Part shown: piece by piece, positions 31,886-42,292 of the stretch | Position numbering within the stretch: the first letter of the stretch is position 1 | Layout of the letters: every line of letters begins with the position of its first letter | NCBI RefSeq assembly: GCF_900105655.1 | Contig: NZ_LT629787.1 | Span: 2,480,001-2,544,000, forward strand | Length of the DNA: 64,000 nucleotides | Reading direction: 5' to 3' | From: Halopseudomonas salegens | Lineage (GTDB): Bacteria > Pseudomonadota > Gammaproteobacteria > Pseudomonadales > Pseudomonadaceae | Notes under the pieces: model-generated | Database searches by the model: none | What the model was told of the DNA's origin: nothing | Seen by the model: only the letters and a program-made list of their open reading frames with translations | Program-made: the position numbers and the translations under genes

Positions 31886-33087
31886 TAGCGCGACTCCCTT
31901 GAGCGTGCATCACGCTGCTGCAATTGCGCGGGCACGCGAGCGGAACCATCGGACAACGAAGAGGCCGCAGAAGAACTGCTGCCTGAACTGCTGCCACTAC
32001 CGGATTGCTGCATCAATTTATCCAATGGCAGATACAACAGATTGTTGTTGCCTTCGCTATTGGAAATCATGACCTTGCTGGTGTTCTGCATGACATCCTG
32101 CATGGTCTGGATATACAAGCGCTCACGCATGACCTCGGGTGCCTGCTGATATTCGGCCAGCAGTTGATTGAAGCGGCTGGTTTCACCCAATGCACGGGCA
32201 ATCACTTCATCGCGATAACCGTTGGCTTCCTCCAGCATGCGCTGGGCATTACCGCGGGCTTCCGGAATCACGCCATTGGCATAGGACTCAGCCTGATTTC
32301 GCTCACGCACTTCATCTTCACGGGCACGAATCACGTCATCAAAGGCATCCTGAACTTCCGTCGGCGCCTGCGCGCTGGCGACGTTGACGGCCACCACGGT
32401 AATGCCGGTCTGATAAGTGTCCAGGTAGCTCTGCAGCCGCTCGGAAATATCCACTCCCATTTGCTCACGGCCTTCCGTCAACACCTGGTGCATGGAGGTC
32501 GAGCCAACAACATGACGCAAGGCGCTTTCGGTTGCATGGCGCAAACTGGTTTCCGGAGCTTCCACCTTGAGCACGAAATCTTCCAGGTTGGAGATGCGAT
32601 ACTGCACGGTCAACGGGACCTGAACGATATTCTCGTCTTCGGTCAACATTTGCCCCGTTTGCTCATATGAGCGCACCTGGGTCACATTACGCTGGAATTT
32701 CTTTTCGAGCGGCGGGAAATACATACGCAGGCCTGACTCTTCGGTACGGTGATATTCACCGAAACGAAGAACAATCGCCTGCTCCTGCTGGTCCACCTTA
32801 TAAACGGCATTGAACAACCAGAAAGCAAACAGGATCAACAGGCCAATACCCCAGATACCTTTGGGAATACCCTGGCCACCGCCCGTATTGCGCTTGCCTC
32901 CGTCGTCATCACCGCCGCGCTTCTTGCCACCAAACATGCCGTTCAGGCTGTCCTGCAACTTGCGCAGTGCCTCATCCAGATCCGGCGGTCCTTGCTTGCC
33001 CCCGCGATTACCGCCGCGGTTGCCACCAGAACCCCATGGGTCCTGATTATTTGAATTGTTACCGCCACCAGGCTCATTCCAGGCCAT
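31885..33087 (-). CDS. hflK: Protease modulator HflK
   Basis: Partner of HflC in the FtsH-regulating complex. It is 400 residues with a Gly/Asn-rich cytoplasmic head (residues 1-70, GGNRGGNRGGK), one membrane helix near 78-96 (IWGIGLLILFAFWLFNAVY), the SPFH domain (QEQAIVLRFGEYHRTEESGL) and a C-terminal coiled coil and Ser-rich tail. It lies between hflX and hflC in the conserved order. Confidence 0.97.
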   Translation of the reverse strand: MAWNEPGGGNNSNNQDPWGSGGNRGGNRGGKQGPPDLDEALRKLQDSLNGMFGGKKRGGDDDGGKRNTGGGQGIPKGIWGIGLLILFAFWLFNAVYKVDQQEQAIVLRFGEYHRTEESGLRMYFPPLEKKFQRNVTQVRSYEQTGQMLTEDENIVQVPLTVQYRISNLEDFVLKVEAPETSLRHATESALRHVVGSTSMHQVLTEGREQMGVDISERLQSYLDTYQTGITVVAVNVASAQAPTEVQDAFDDVIRAREDEVRERNQAESYANGVIPEARGNAQRMLEEANGYRDEVIARALGETSRFNQLLAEYQQAPEVMRERLYIQTMQDVMQNTSKVMISNSEGNNNLLYLPLDKLMQQSGSGSSSGSSSSAASSLSDGSARVPAQLQQRDARSRESR

Positions 33088-33209
33088 AGCGCTCTCCGTC
33101 GTCCCAAAAAACCAAATCTACATCGCGACCGGACTAAGATGCCACGACGATTATCGATCTGAAATAGTACCTTAGTTCAGCCACCACAGGCGACCGACAA
33201 GGCGATGCA

Positions 33210-34511
33210 TTATTGCAAAACGTGTTGACTGAGGAAGTGCTCCGGCTCCAGGCCTTCTCGCTTGATCAGGCGATTGAAATCCGCTCGCGGCAGTCGCAAA
33301 TCCAGCTGTTGCCGACCGTCATCATTATTGTGCTCAGCCAACACTGCGCCAACCTGGTAAAACTGGGCACGCAAGCGGGCCTGATCATGCTCAATAAGCA
33401 CTGTCGTCTGCAGAATATCGTGCCCCAGGCGCTCGGCAATGGCCTGGTTCACCAGGTCCAGCCCCTGATTGTTCTGTGCCGAAACCCAGACCCGCACCGG
33501 AACGCCCTCTTCATCACGCTGAATATGCGGCTCGATGGCCGGCAACAAATCAATCTTGTTGTACACTTCAAGCGTGGGCAATTCGCTGGCACCGATTTCA
33601 TGCAACACCAGATTGACCTGCTCAATATGCGAATCACGCTCGGCATCAGCAGCATCAATCACATGCAGCAGCAAGTCCGCGCGACTGGATTCCTCCAGCG
33701 TGGCACGAAAGGCTTCAACCAGTTTGTGCGGCAAGTGACGAATGAAACCTACAGTATCAGCGAGGATGACAGGCCCGAGCTCGGCCAGCTCGATGCGCCG
33801 CAACGTCGGATCCAGAGTGGCAAACAGCTGATCAGCCGCATAGACGGTCGACTCAGTCAGCGTGTTGAACAAGGTGGATTTGCCGGCGTTGGTGTACCCC
33901 ACCAGGGATACTACCGGGATTTCTGCTCGCTGCCGCCCACGCCGGGCTTGCTCACGCTGCCCACGCACTTTCTCCAGACGCTTGGTAATCTGTTTTATGC
34001 GCGCGCGCAGCAAGCGGCGGTCGGTTTCCAGCTGGGTTTCCCCCGGGCCACGCAAGCCGATACCGCCTTTCTGCCGCTCAAGGTGGGTCCAGCCACGCAC
34101 CAGCCGGGTGCTCAGGTGGTCCAGCTGTGCCAGCTCAACCTGGAGCTTGCCTTCATGAGTACGTGCGCGTTGGGCGAAAATATCCAGAATCAACCCGGTA
34201 CGATCAAGCACCCGGCATTTCAGCACACTTTCCAGATTGCGCTCCTGGCTGGGCGACAGCGTGTGATTGAAAATCACCAGCTCACCCTCATTGGCATCCA
34301 CCAACGCCTTGATTTCATCCACCTTCCCTGGCCCGACCAGAAAGCGCGGGCTGGGGTGGAAGCGCGAAACCGTCAACAGACCAACCTGTTCGGCGCCAGC
34401 AGAGCTGACCAGCTCAATAAATTCGTCGGGATCTTCTCGGCTTTGTTCATCCAAGCCTTCCAGGTGAATCAGAACAGCCCGTTCACCACCTTCGTGACGC
34501 TCAAAGAACAA
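33210..34511 (-). CDS. hflX: Ribosome-associated GTPase HflX
   Basis: GTPase that binds 50S subunits and can split stalled 70S ribosomes under stress. It is 433 residues. The HflX domain carries DRTGLILDIFAQRARTHEGK near residues 100-120 and GIGLRGPGETQLETDRR near 150-166. The G domain has G1 GYTNAGKST near residue 205, G3 DTVGFI near 250 and G4 NKID near 320. Translation appears to start at TTG 34511 (MFFERHEGGERAVL), which matches Pseudomonas HflX N-termini. It follows hfq by 16 bases. Confidence 0.96.
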   Translation of the reverse strand: MFFERHEGGERAVLIHLEGLDEQSREDPDEFIELVSSAGAEQVGLLTVSRFHPSPRFLVGPGKVDEIKALVDANEGELVIFNHTLSPSQERNLESVLKCRVLDRTGLILDIFAQRARTHEGKLQVELAQLDHLSTRLVRGWTHLERQKGGIGLRGPGETQLETDRRLLRARIKQITKRLEKVRGQREQARRGRQRAEIPVVSLVGYTNAGKSTLFNTLTESTVYAADQLFATLDPTLRRIELAELGPVILADTVGFIRHLPHKLVEAFRATLEESSRADLLLHVIDAADAERDSHIEQVNLVLHEIGASELPTLEVYNKIDLLPAIEPHIQRDEEGVPVRVWVSAQNNQGLDLVNQAIAERLGHDILQTTVLIEHDQARLRAQFYQVGAVLAEHNNDDGRQQLDLRLPRADFNRLIKREGLEPEHFLSQHVLQ

Positions 34512-34527
34512 TCAGACCTCCCACAGA

Positions 34528-34779
34528 TCAGGCACTGCCTGCGTCCGCCTCGTCCGCGCCCTGCACCGGCAAACGCACCGGACGACCCGGTACCACGGTG
34601 GAGATGGCATGCTTGTAGACCATCTGGCTGACAGTATTCTTCAGCAGGATGACGAACTGATCGAACGACTCGATCTGACCCTGCAGCTTGATGCCGTTGA
34701 CCAGATAAATGGATACCGGAACACGTTCCTTACGCAGAACGTTCAGGTAAGGGTCTTGTAGTGAATGCCCTTTTGACAT
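34528..34779 (-). CDS. hfq: RNA chaperone Hfq
   Basis: Hexameric Sm-like protein that pairs small RNAs with mRNAs. It is 83 residues. Sm1 covers about 8-50 ([20 protein letters not shown]), and the Sm2 signature is YKHAIST at about 55-61. The C-terminal tail is short and acidic ([11 protein letters not shown]), as in pseudomonads. AAGGAG precedes ATG 34779. It lies between miaA and hflX; the 153-base gap from miaA leaves room for a dedicated promoter. Confidence 0.98.
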   Translation of the reverse strand: MSKGHSLQDPYLNVLRKERVPVSIYLVNGIKLQGQIESFDQFVILLKNTVSQMVYKHAISTVVPGRPVRLPVQGADEADAGSA

Positions 34780-34932
34780 TGCCTAACTCCTTATGGAAAC
34801 CGTTATTGTGTGCACTTGTGATGCGTTAATATTGCCGGCCTGTCTCTGCCGAAAAACGCTGCTCCCACCCTGGGAACCCCGGTTTTCCACTGGTATCCGA
34901 CAAACTGGCCCAACCACAGCAACCGGGTACGA

Positions 34933-35922
34933 TCACTGCGAATCTCTTAATATGGCGACCTGCCGTACTGCTTTCAAGGCCCGGTCATATCTTTTTGCAT
35001 CCAGGCTGTCCAGCCACTCGATTCGCGCCTGCCATCCGCGCAACCAGGTGAACTGCCGCTTGGCCAACTGCCGTGTAGCGATGATACCCCGTTCGACAAA
35101 CTCGGCGTAGGAAAGTTTAGCGTCCAGATAATCCCATGCCTGCCGGTAACCAACCGCACGCACCGACGGCATCATCACGTCCAGATCTCCCCGCGCATGC
35201 AATGCCTCAACTTCGGCGACAAACCCCTGCTCCAGCATCTGCTCAAAGCGCCGGGCTATTCGCTCGTGCAATACACTACGCTGCGCCGGTGCAACCGCCA
35301 AGTTGAGCATAGTATAAGGCAAATCATCCTGCCCGCGCGCCTCTGACTGCTGTTTTTCAGCCGCCTGTCGGGCATGGTGAACGCTGAGCGGCATGCCACT
35401 GAGGTAATAGACCTCCAGCGCTCGCTGAATACGTTGCGGATCATTCGGATGAATGCGCGCGGCTGAAACAGCATCCACACTGGCCAATTCGGCGTGCACT
35501 GCAGCCCAGCCATCGGTCTCGGCCTGCGCCTCGATTCTTGCTCGCACTACCGGATCGGCCGCCGGCAGCCGTGCCAGCCCCTGGCTCAGTGCCCGAAAAT
35601 ACAGCATGGTGCCGCCAACCAGCAAAGGCACGCGCCCCTGGGCATGCGACGCCTCAATCAGAGGAACAGCATCAGCAACAAATTGTGCAGCTGAATAAGC
35701 ATCCACCGGGTCGAGAATATCTACCAGCTGGTGCGGATATCGCGCCAATGTTGCTGCATCGGGCTTTGCAGTACCAATATCCATACCGCGGTAAACCAGC
35801 GCCGAATCCACACTGATCAGATCGCAGGGCAGATTATCGGCCAGAAACAAAGCCAGATCTGTCTTGCCGGCAGCCGTTGGCCCCATCAGGCAAATGACAG
35901 GCGGGCGTTGAGTATCAATCAT
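34933..35922 (-). CDS. miaA: tRNA dimethylallyltransferase
   Basis: Adds the isopentenyl group to A37 of tRNAs that read UNN codons. It is 329 residues with the P-loop [11 protein letters not shown] near residue 13-23, [17 protein letters not shown] near 38-54, [18 protein letters not shown] near 64-81 and [17 protein letters not shown] near 158-174. It begins three bases after the mutL stop, in the conserved mutL-miaA-hfq order. Confidence 0.98.
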   Translation of the reverse strand: MIDTQRPPVICLMGPTAAGKTDLALFLADNLPCDLISVDSALVYRGMDIGTAKPDAATLARYPHQLVDILDPVDAYSAAQFVADAVPLIEASHAQGRVPLLVGGTMLYFRALSQGLARLPAADPVVRARIEAQAETDGWAAVHAELASVDAVSAARIHPNDPQRIQRALEVYYLSGMPLSVHHARQAAEKQQSEARGQDDLPYTMLNLAVAPAQRSVLHERIARRFEQMLEQGFVAEVEALHARGDLDVMMPSVRAVGYRQAWDYLDAKLSYAEFVERGIIATRQLAKRQFTWLRGWQARIEWLDSLDAKRYDRALKAVRQVAILRDSQ

Positions 35923-35925
35923 GGC

Positions 35926-37764
35926 TCAACGGCCACGCAAAAACAGTTTGTCCAGTTCAGTCATACTCATCGACGTCCAGGTCGGTCGCCCATGATTGCA
36001 CTGGCCACTGCGCTCTGTCTGTTCCATATCGCGCATAAGGGCGTTCATTTCGGCATGGGTCAAACGCCGGTTGGCGCGAACGGAGCCGTGACAGGCCATG
36101 GTCGAGAGCAGTTCATTCTGATGGGCCTGGATACGATCGCTGGTACCGTATTCGAGCAAATCAGCGAGCACATCACGCACCAGTTGCTCGGCATCAGCCT
36201 GGCGCAGCAATGCCGGAATTTCACGAATGGCCATGCTTTCCGGGCCCATGCGCTGCAAGGCAAAACCCAGGCGCTGAAACCAGTCGGCATGCTCTTCGGC
36301 GCAATCCGCCTCGCGCTGGCTGAGGGCCAGCGAAGCGGGCACCAGCAATGGCTGGCTACGCAGCCCTTCTTCAGCCATCGCCAGCTTCAAACGCTCATAG
36401 GTAATACGCTCATGTGCAGCATGCATATCAATCACTACCAGACCATCGGCGTTTTCCGCCAGGATATACACCCCGTGCAATTGTGCGATGGCATAACCCA
36501 GCGGCGGTATCTCACGATCATCGGCAGCGGGTAACGATGGATTGCCCGGCGCAGCAGGGTCACCTTTGGCCCCATATAGCGCCTGGTAACCGGCCATATC
36601 AGCAGCGATGCTGGCCGGGGCCGGGCGTGCGGGTACCTGCCATTGCCCGGCCGGCTCACTCAGCGGCATACGTGTCTGGCCGGAAAATACGCCGGCTTGC
36701 AGACCACTGGCAGGTTCCGTAGCCGGGGCTGGCGGGGCTTCGGGTTGAGTGGTATCGCCTGGCCGCTGATCCGCCAGTGCCCGATGCAGGCTGCTGAACA
36801 GAAAATCATGCACCATACGGCCATCACGGAAACGCACTTCATGTTTGGTCGGATGCACATTGACATCAACCACGCCCGGATCCAGCTCCATAAAAAGGAC
36901 AAAGGTCGGGTGCCGGCCATGAAACAATACATCGCGGTAAGCCTGGCGAACTGCATGGGCAACGAGCTTGTCCTTGATCATGCGGCCATTGACAAAGAAA
37001 TACTGCAAATCCGCCTGGCTGCGTGAGAAAGTCGGCAGCCCGACCCAACCCCACAGGCGCAGCCCGCCACGCTCCACATCCAGGGTAACCGATTGCTCGA
37101 CAAAAGCCGGGCCGCATACGGTAGCTACCCGGCGCCGAGCCTCCTGCTCGGTCTGCGCCGGACGCAAATTGAATACTGGACGGCCGTTGTGACGCAGACT
37201 GAAAGCAACATCGAAACGCGACAGGGCGAGACGCTTGACCACCTCCTCCAGGTGAGAGAATTCGGTCTTTTCGGTACGCAGGAATTTACGCCGCGCCGGC
37301 GTATTGAAAAACAGGTCACGTACTTCCACCGTCGTGCCTTGCGGATGGGCCGCCGGCTGCAGTCGCGGCTCCATATCACGACCTTCGGTTTCAACCTGCC
37401 ACCCCTGATCAGCCCCGGCTGCGCAAGAAGTCAGGGTAAGACGTGAGACCGAACTGACCGAGGCCAGGGCCTCGCCGCGAAAACCCAGGGTATTCACCCG
37501 CTCCAGATCATCCAGCTGCTGAATCTTGCTGGTGGCATGGCGTGACAGGGCCAGAGGCAGGTCACCCTCAACAATGCCGCTGCCATCATCACGTACGCGC
37601 AACAACTTGACCCCGGCCTGCTCGACCTCGATATCCACCCGCCGGGCGCCAGCATCCAGGCTGTTCTCCAGCAATTCCTTGATTACCGAAGCCGGGCGTT
37701 CAACCACCTCACCGGCGGCAATCTGGTTGGCCAGCCGCGGGCTGAGTAAATGTATTCGGGACAT
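35926..37764 (-). CDS. mutL: DNA mismatch repair protein MutL
   Basis: Couples MutS mismatch recognition to strand removal. It is 612 residues: the N-terminal GHKL ATPase ([18 protein letters not shown] near 30-47, DDGSGI near 58-63, [12 protein letters not shown] near 93-104), then a proline-rich linker near 340-420. The C-terminal domain has [12 protein letters not shown] near 450-461, which fits the metal-binding endonuclease pattern D-x-HA-x2-E-x4-E, and [10 protein letters not shown] near the end. That fits MutH-independent repair with MutL as the nicking enzyme. The gene lies between amiB and miaA. Confidence 0.97.
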   Translation of the reverse strand: MSRIHLLSPRLANQIAAGEVVERPASVIKELLENSLDAGARRVDIEVEQAGVKLLRVRDDGSGIVEGDLPLALSRHATSKIQQLDDLERVNTLGFRGEALASVSSVSRLTLTSCAAGADQGWQVETEGRDMEPRLQPAAHPQGTTVEVRDLFFNTPARRKFLRTEKTEFSHLEEVVKRLALSRFDVAFSLRHNGRPVFNLRPAQTEQEARRRVATVCGPAFVEQSVTLDVERGGLRLWGWVGLPTFSRSQADLQYFFVNGRMIKDKLVAHAVRQAYRDVLFHGRHPTFVLFMELDPGVVDVNVHPTKHEVRFRDGRMVHDFLFSSLHRALADQRPGDTTQPEAPPAPATEPASGLQAGVFSGQTRMPLSEPAGQWQVPARPAPASIAADMAGYQALYGAKGDPAAPGNPSLPAADDREIPPLGYAIAQLHGVYILAENADGLVVIDMHAAHERITYERLKLAMAEEGLRSQPLLVPASLALSQREADCAEEHADWFQRLGFALQRMGPESMAIREIPALLRQADAEQLVRDVLADLLEYGTSDRIQAHQNELLSTMACHGSVRANRRLTHAEMNALMRDMEQTERSGQCNHGRPTWTSMSMTELDKLFLRGR

Positions 37765-37770
37765 GAAACC

Positions 37771-39171
37771 TCAGTTACGTACCAGCATGCTGCCGGCAGG
37801 AATCTTGATAACCTGACCAACGCGAATCCGGTCGCCGGGCAAATCGTTGGCCTGACGCAGGCTGGCCAGGGTAACGCCATAACGGGTGGCAATCATCGAC
37901 AGGGTGTCGCCACGGGTTACCCTATGTTCGGAGGCACGGGCGGTCTTCAGTTCACCGCTGTCCTTGAGCGCGGAAATTCGCGTACCCGGTGGTGGATTAC
38001 GGTGAAAATACTCACGCACGCCAGTGTGAATGGCTCGCGCCAGCGCCTGCTGATGACCGCTGGTAACCAGCTTTCGAGCCTCACCGGGGTTTGAGATAAA
38101 CCCGGTTTCTACCAGAATAGAGGGAATATCCGGTGACTTGAGCACCATAAAGCCGGCTTGCTCCACTCGGCGTTTGTGCAGCGGGGTGAACTGACCAATC
38201 GAGCTCAATACCTGCTGCCCGACATCCAGGCTGGCCGACAGGGTTGCGGTCATCGACAGGTCCAGCAGCACACTGGCCAATACCTGATCCTTGTTGCTCA
38301 GGCTGACACCGCCAACCCCGCCGATCAGATCGGAACGGTTCTCCCGATCAGCCAGCAAGCGGGCAGTTTCCGAGGTCGCACCACCGGTAGACAAGGCATA
38401 CACCGAAGCACCAAACGCACCCTGCCGGGTGAACGCATCGGCATGCACGGAAACCAACAGATCAGCACTGTGCTGACGAGCGATCTCGGTACGCCGGCGC
38501 AGGGGAATGAAATAGTCCCCGGTACGCACCAGCACCGCCTCGAACCCTGGCTCGGCATCAATGATAGTTTTCAGTTGGCGCGAAATGCGTAACACCACAT
38601 CCTTTTCCTGGGCCCCATGCGCTACTGCGCCAGGATCTTCGCCGCCGTGCCCGGCATCAATGGCGATAATGATATTGCGGTCCCCACCCTGAGGCGCCTG
38701 ACGGGGCAAAGGCGCCGCTTCAGGGCTGGCGGTCTTCGGCAAACTGCTGCGTGGGGGCTCGTTATCATACAGATCGATCACCAGGCGATGACCGTATTGC
38801 TGATTGGGTGGCAAGGCAAAGCTGCGCGGATTGACACTGGCGCTCAGATCCAGCACCACCCGCAAATCCGTTTCATCGCGTGGAGCCGAACGCACTCCGG
38901 TCAACGGCGTATTCTCCAATGGCAGCGCATCGGTGCTGGCGGCGAAACGCGCATTGCTGATATCGATGACGATACGTTCGGGACTGCTGAGGGTGAACAA
39001 GGTGTGTTCGGCCGGGCCGGTCAAATCAAAAACCAGGCGGGTATTGTCCGGTGCGCGCCAGAGCCGGACATTTTCGATCTCGGCGGCTTGCAACGCCGGC
39101 GTGACCAACAGCATCAGCAGCAGGCCGCACAGCAGCCAGATCTGGTTATTATGTCTTGCAGACCCTGACAT
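37771..39171 (-). CDS. amiB: N-acetylmuramoyl-L-alanine amidase AmiB/AmiC type
   Basis: Periplasmic zinc amidase that cleaves septal peptidoglycan during daughter-cell separation. From ATG 39171 it has 466 residues: a signal peptide ending PALQAAE, an AMIN targeting domain (about 28-140), an Amidase_3 domain with zinc ligands in IDAGHGGEDPG near 183-193, SVHADAF near 250-256 and ILVETGFISNPGEA near 355-368, and a C-terminal LysM domain (about 420-463). An ORF start 14 codons earlier lies within tsaE and lacks a signal sequence. It sits six bases from mutL and tsaE. Confidence 0.95.
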   Translation of the reverse strand: MSGSARHNNQIWLLCGLLLMLLVTPALQAAEIENVRLWRAPDNTRLVFDLTGPAEHTLFTLSSPERIVIDISNARFAASTDALPLENTPLTGVRSAPRDETDLRVVLDLSASVNPRSFALPPNQQYGHRLVIDLYDNEPPRSSLPKTASPEAAPLPRQAPQGGDRNIIIAIDAGHGGEDPGAVAHGAQEKDVVLRISRQLKTIIDAEPGFEAVLVRTGDYFIPLRRRTEIARQHSADLLVSVHADAFTRQGAFGASVYALSTGGATSETARLLADRENRSDLIGGVGGVSLSNKDQVLASVLLDLSMTATLSASLDVGQQVLSSIGQFTPLHKRRVEQAGFMVLKSPDIPSILVETGFISNPGEARKLVTSGHQQALARAIHTGVREYFHRNPPPGTRISALKDSGELKTARASEHRVTRGDTLSMIATRYGVTLASLRQANDLPGDRIRVGQVIKIPAGSMLVRN

Positions 39172-39176
39172 CACGA

Positions 39177-39650
39177 TTATTTTGCACCCCACGCTTGGTT
39201 CAGGCGCTGACAAACGGCCAGTCCATGCGGACTTTGCCCTTGAATAGCTACTTTACGTCCCGTATCCGTCATCCTGATGGTAATCGTCAGATCAGCCGTT
39301 GGCAAAAAACCAGCGCCTTTATCGGGCCATTCAATCAGACACAGGCTATGTTCGTCGAGAAAATCCCGCACGCCGAGAAACTCCAGCTCTTCCGGATCGG
39401 CCAATCGATACAGATCAAGATGATAAAGACTGACCGCCCCCAGCTCATAGGGTTCAATCAGAGTATAGGTCGGGCTTTTAACCGCACCCCTGTGACCCAG
39501 TGACTGAATCAGACCACGACTGAGGGTGGTTTTACCAGCACCGAGGTCGCCGTGCAGAAATACCAGCCCGTGACCTTGCAGTGCAACACCCAGCTCCGCC
39601 CCCAGCGCCAGCATGGCGGCCTCCCCCTCTACTTCTTGCTCTAGCTGCAT
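39177..39650 (-). CDS. tsaE: tRNA threonylcarbamoyladenosine ATPase TsaE
   Basis: ATPase that supports the TsaB-TsaD complex in making t6A37 on tRNAs reading ANN codons. From ATG 39650 it has 157 residues and is preceded by GGAGTAAAGGC, a strong site that decides against ATG 39671, which would overlap nnr. Motifs are the P-loop GDLGAGKTTLSRG near residue 34-46, KSPTYTLIEPYE near 62-73, HLDLYRLADPEELEFLG near 80-96 and LIEWPDKG near 111-118. Confidence 0.97.
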   Translation of the reverse strand: MQLEQEVEGEAAMLALGAELGVALQGHGLVFLHGDLGAGKTTLSRGLIQSLGHRGAVKSPTYTLIEPYELGAVSLYHLDLYRLADPEELEFLGVRDFLDEHSLCLIEWPDKGAGFLPTADLTITIRMTDTGRKVAIQGQSPHGLAVCQRLNQAWGAK

Positions 39651-39654
39651 GCCT

Positions 39655-41154
39655 TTACTCCGAAAATCCATTGAGCAGACGCCGAACCGGCATTATCAAA
39701 TCACTGGCCAGCAGCCCCCACTGACCCTGCTCCGCAGCCATGTCTCCGGCACGGGCATGCACCAGCACCGCCAACTGCAGGGCCGTCGCCGGCGGCAACC
39801 CCTGTGCCAGCAAGGCACCGCACACGCCGGACAATACATCGCCCATGCCGGCAGTCGCCATGCCCGGGTTACCCGCGCGACACAAGCCCAACACCCCGGG
39901 AGCTGACGGCAGACCAGTAGTCAGGCTACCGACCCCTTTGAGCACTACCTGGCAGCTATACTGCTGTGCCAATGCATGAACCGCTGCCGGCCGGTCGTCC
40001 TGTACTTCTGCCGTCGTGCAGCCGAGCAAACGCGCCGCTTCGGCAGGGTGCGGAGTCATCAGGGTACGACTGTCCAGTTTCACCGCAAGCCCCGGATCGG
40101 CGGCTATCAGGTTCAGAGCATCCGCATCCAGAATCTGCGGCAGACCTGCGCTCAAGGCTTGTTCCAACAGACTGTGTGACCAGGTACTCTGTCCAAGCCC
40201 CGGGCCGATTACCAGAGCATTGGCCCGTGCCAGCAGTTCACTGGCCTGATGGGCCTCGGTGACCGCTTTGACCATCACCTCCGGGCAACGTGCCAACAGG
40301 GCTGGAACGTGTTCGGCTCGGGTCAGTACACTGACCCGACCAGCGCCACTGCGCAGTGCGGTTTCTGCCGCCAGCATGATCGCACCACCCATACCCTGGT
40401 CACCGCCGAGTAATAACAGATGACCAAACTGGCCCTTGTGCGCAGACCGTGCACGGGGCGGCCGCTGCGCCAGCAAAGCAGGCAGATCCAGTATCCGGGC
40501 CAGCGCAGCAGGGGTCTCGATGGGTAATTCTGCCAGCGGGGCGAACACCAGCTCGCCGCAATGGTCCGGGCCCTGGGCAGTCAGCAAGCCTAGCTTGGCC
40601 GCAATAAAGGTCACCGTCAGCTGCGCCTTGACCGCAATACCTCCGATGCGGCCAGTGTCAGCATCCAGCCCGCTGGGCAGGTCTACCGCCACTACCGGCA
40701 AGTTGCTGGCGTTGATCGCGGCAATAGCGGCAGCAACATTTGCGCGCACTTCGCCGGTGATGCCAGTACCCAAGAGTGCATCCACCAGCACGCCCTCCAG
40801 CGGCTGGCCCGGCGCCCAGGCCTGAATGCGGATACCTGCGCCAGCGGCGCGTTGCCAGGCGGTGGCGGCATCACCCTGCAAACGTTGCGGATCAGCCAGA
40901 TAATAAATACTGACCTCCCAGCCTGCGGCCAGCGCCTGATGCGCCAGCAGATAACCGTCGCCCGCATTGTTGCCCGCGCCACAGAACACTGTGAGCACGC
41001 CTGCACGCGGCCAGCGTGCCTGTAACGCCTGCCACAGGGCATCCGCTGCTCGCCGCATCAGCTCCAGACCCGATATGCCACCAGCAATCAGCGCGGCATC
41101 AAGTTCTCGGGTAGCCGCTGCTGAATAAAGCGCGGCGGGAAAGTCGTTCGCCAT
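39655..41154 (-). CDS. nnr: Bifunctional NAD(P)HX epimerase/dehydratase
   Basis: Repairs hydrated NADH and NADPH. It is 499 residues: an N-terminal YjeF epimerase domain (about 5-210, with GAGNNAGDGYLLAHQAL near 58-74 and DLPSGLDADTG near 146-156) and a C-terminal ADP-dependent dehydratase domain (about 225-495, with GAGRVSVLTR near 278-287, GPGLGQS near 318-324 and AGNPGMATAGMGDVLSG near 430-446). ATG 41154 is used; it leaves a 62-base divergent gap to queG. Confidence 0.96.
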   Translation of the reverse strand: MANDFPAALYSAAATRELDAALIAGGISGLELMRRAADALWQALQARWPRAGVLTVFCGAGNNAGDGYLLAHQALAAGWEVSIYYLADPQRLQGDAATAWQRAAGAGIRIQAWAPGQPLEGVLVDALLGTGITGEVRANVAAAIAAINASNLPVVAVDLPSGLDADTGRIGGIAVKAQLTVTFIAAKLGLLTAQGPDHCGELVFAPLAELPIETPAALARILDLPALLAQRPPRARSAHKGQFGHLLLLGGDQGMGGAIMLAAETALRSGAGRVSVLTRAEHVPALLARCPEVMVKAVTEAHQASELLARANALVIGPGLGQSTWSHSLLEQALSAGLPQILDADALNLIAADPGLAVKLDSRTLMTPHPAEAARLLGCTTAEVQDDRPAAVHALAQQYSCQVVLKGVGSLTTGLPSAPGVLGLCRAGNPGMATAGMGDVLSGVCGALLAQGLPPATALQLAVLVHARAGDMAAEQGQWGLLASDLIMPVRRLLNGFSE

Positions 41155-41216
41155 TGCATGTATCCCTGGCCGTTGTCTGGCACAATTGTACACCCCAAAG
41201 ACACCCCACTGCTGCC

Positions 41217-42290
41217 ATGACTATGCCTCCCACCAACCCTGCTGATCTGGCCGAACGCATTCGCGATATGGCAACTGCGCTCGGCTTTCAGCAGTTGGGC
41301 ATCAGTGCTGCCAGCACCGGACAGCACGCGGATCATCTGCAGCGTTGGCTGGATGCCGGTTATCACGGCGAGATGCAATGGATGGCCAGTCATGGCCGCA
41401 AGCGTACCGAGCCAGCAGAACTGGTTCCCGGCACCCTGCGCGTGCTGTCGGTGCGCATGGATTACCTGCCGCCGGAACCGGATATGGCCCGTTGCCTGGG
41501 GCAACCTGAACGGGCCTATATTTCACGCTACGCCCTCGGACGTGATTATCACAAACTGATGCGCCGTCGTCTGCAGCAACTGGCTGAACACATTCAACAA
41601 CTGATCGGCCCCTTTGGCTACCGCGCCTTCGTCGATAGCGCCCCGGTACTGGAACGCGCGCTGGCAACCCAGGCCGGGCTCGGCTGGATTGGCAAGAACA
41701 CCATGCTGATCAATCGGCGCGCCGGCAGTTACTTTTTCCTTGGCGAGCTGTTTACCGATCTGCCCTTGCCGCTGGATGACGCCCATGAACAGGAGCATTG
41801 CGGTCGTTGCACTGCCTGCCTGGAACGCTGCCCGACCCAGGCCTTTACTGGCCCCTGGAGTCTGGATGCGCGGCGCTGTATTTCCTATCTGACCATTGAA
41901 CTGAAAGACAGCATTCCACTGGAGTTGCGTCCGCTGATGGGCAACCGGGTGTTTGGCTGCGACGACTGCCAGATGGTCTGCCCATGGAATCGCTTCGCCA
42001 AACCCAGCGCCGAGGATGACTTCAGCCCGCGTCAGCGGCTGGATCAGGCCAGCCTGGTCGAACTGTTCCGTTGGGATGAAGCCACATACCTGGCCCGCAC
42101 CAAAGGCTCCGCTATTCGTCGTATCGGCCATGAACGCTGGCTGCGCAATCTCGCCGTCGGCCTCGGCAACGCCACCAGCAGTATCCCGGTGATTGAAGCC
42201 CTGCGCAGCCGCAGCACACACCCATCTGAACTGGTACGCGAACACGTCGCCTGGGCACTGGCCCGGCACCAGACAACCTCACAGGATTGA
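41217..42290 (+). CDS. queG: Epoxyqueuosine reductase QueG
   Basis: Cobalamin- and iron-sulfur-dependent enzyme for the last step of queuosine synthesis on tRNA. It is 357 residues from ATG 41217. The N-terminal cobalamin domain includes YHGEMQWMASHGRKRTEP near residue 50-67. Two 4Fe-4S motifs follow: CGRCTACLERCPTQAF near 194-209 and CDDCQMVCPWNRF near 248-260. A HEAT-like repeat ends the protein. It is divergent from nnr; the downstream CoA-transferase starts three bases after its stop. Confidence 0.96.
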   Translation: MTMPPTNPADLAERIRDMATALGFQQLGISAASTGQHADHLQRWLDAGYHGEMQWMASHGRKRTEPAELVPGTLRVLSVRMDYLPPEPDMARCLGQPERAYISRYALGRDYHKLMRRRLQQLAEHIQQLIGPFGYRAFVDSAPVLERALATQAGLGWIGKNTMLINRRAGSYFFLGELFTDLPLPLDDAHEQEHCGRCTACLERCPTQAFTGPWSLDARRCISYLTIELKDSIPLELRPLMGNRVFGCDDCQMVCPWNRFAKPSAEDDFSPRQRLDQASLVELFRWDEATYLARTKGSAIRRIGHERWLRNLAVGLGNATSSIPVIEALRSRSTHPSELVREHVAWALARHQTTSQD

Positions 42291-42292
42291 AC

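Noticed and set aside
33213..34631. 472-residue plus-strand ORF opposite hflX
   Set aside because: Shadow of a complete HflX with all G motifs.
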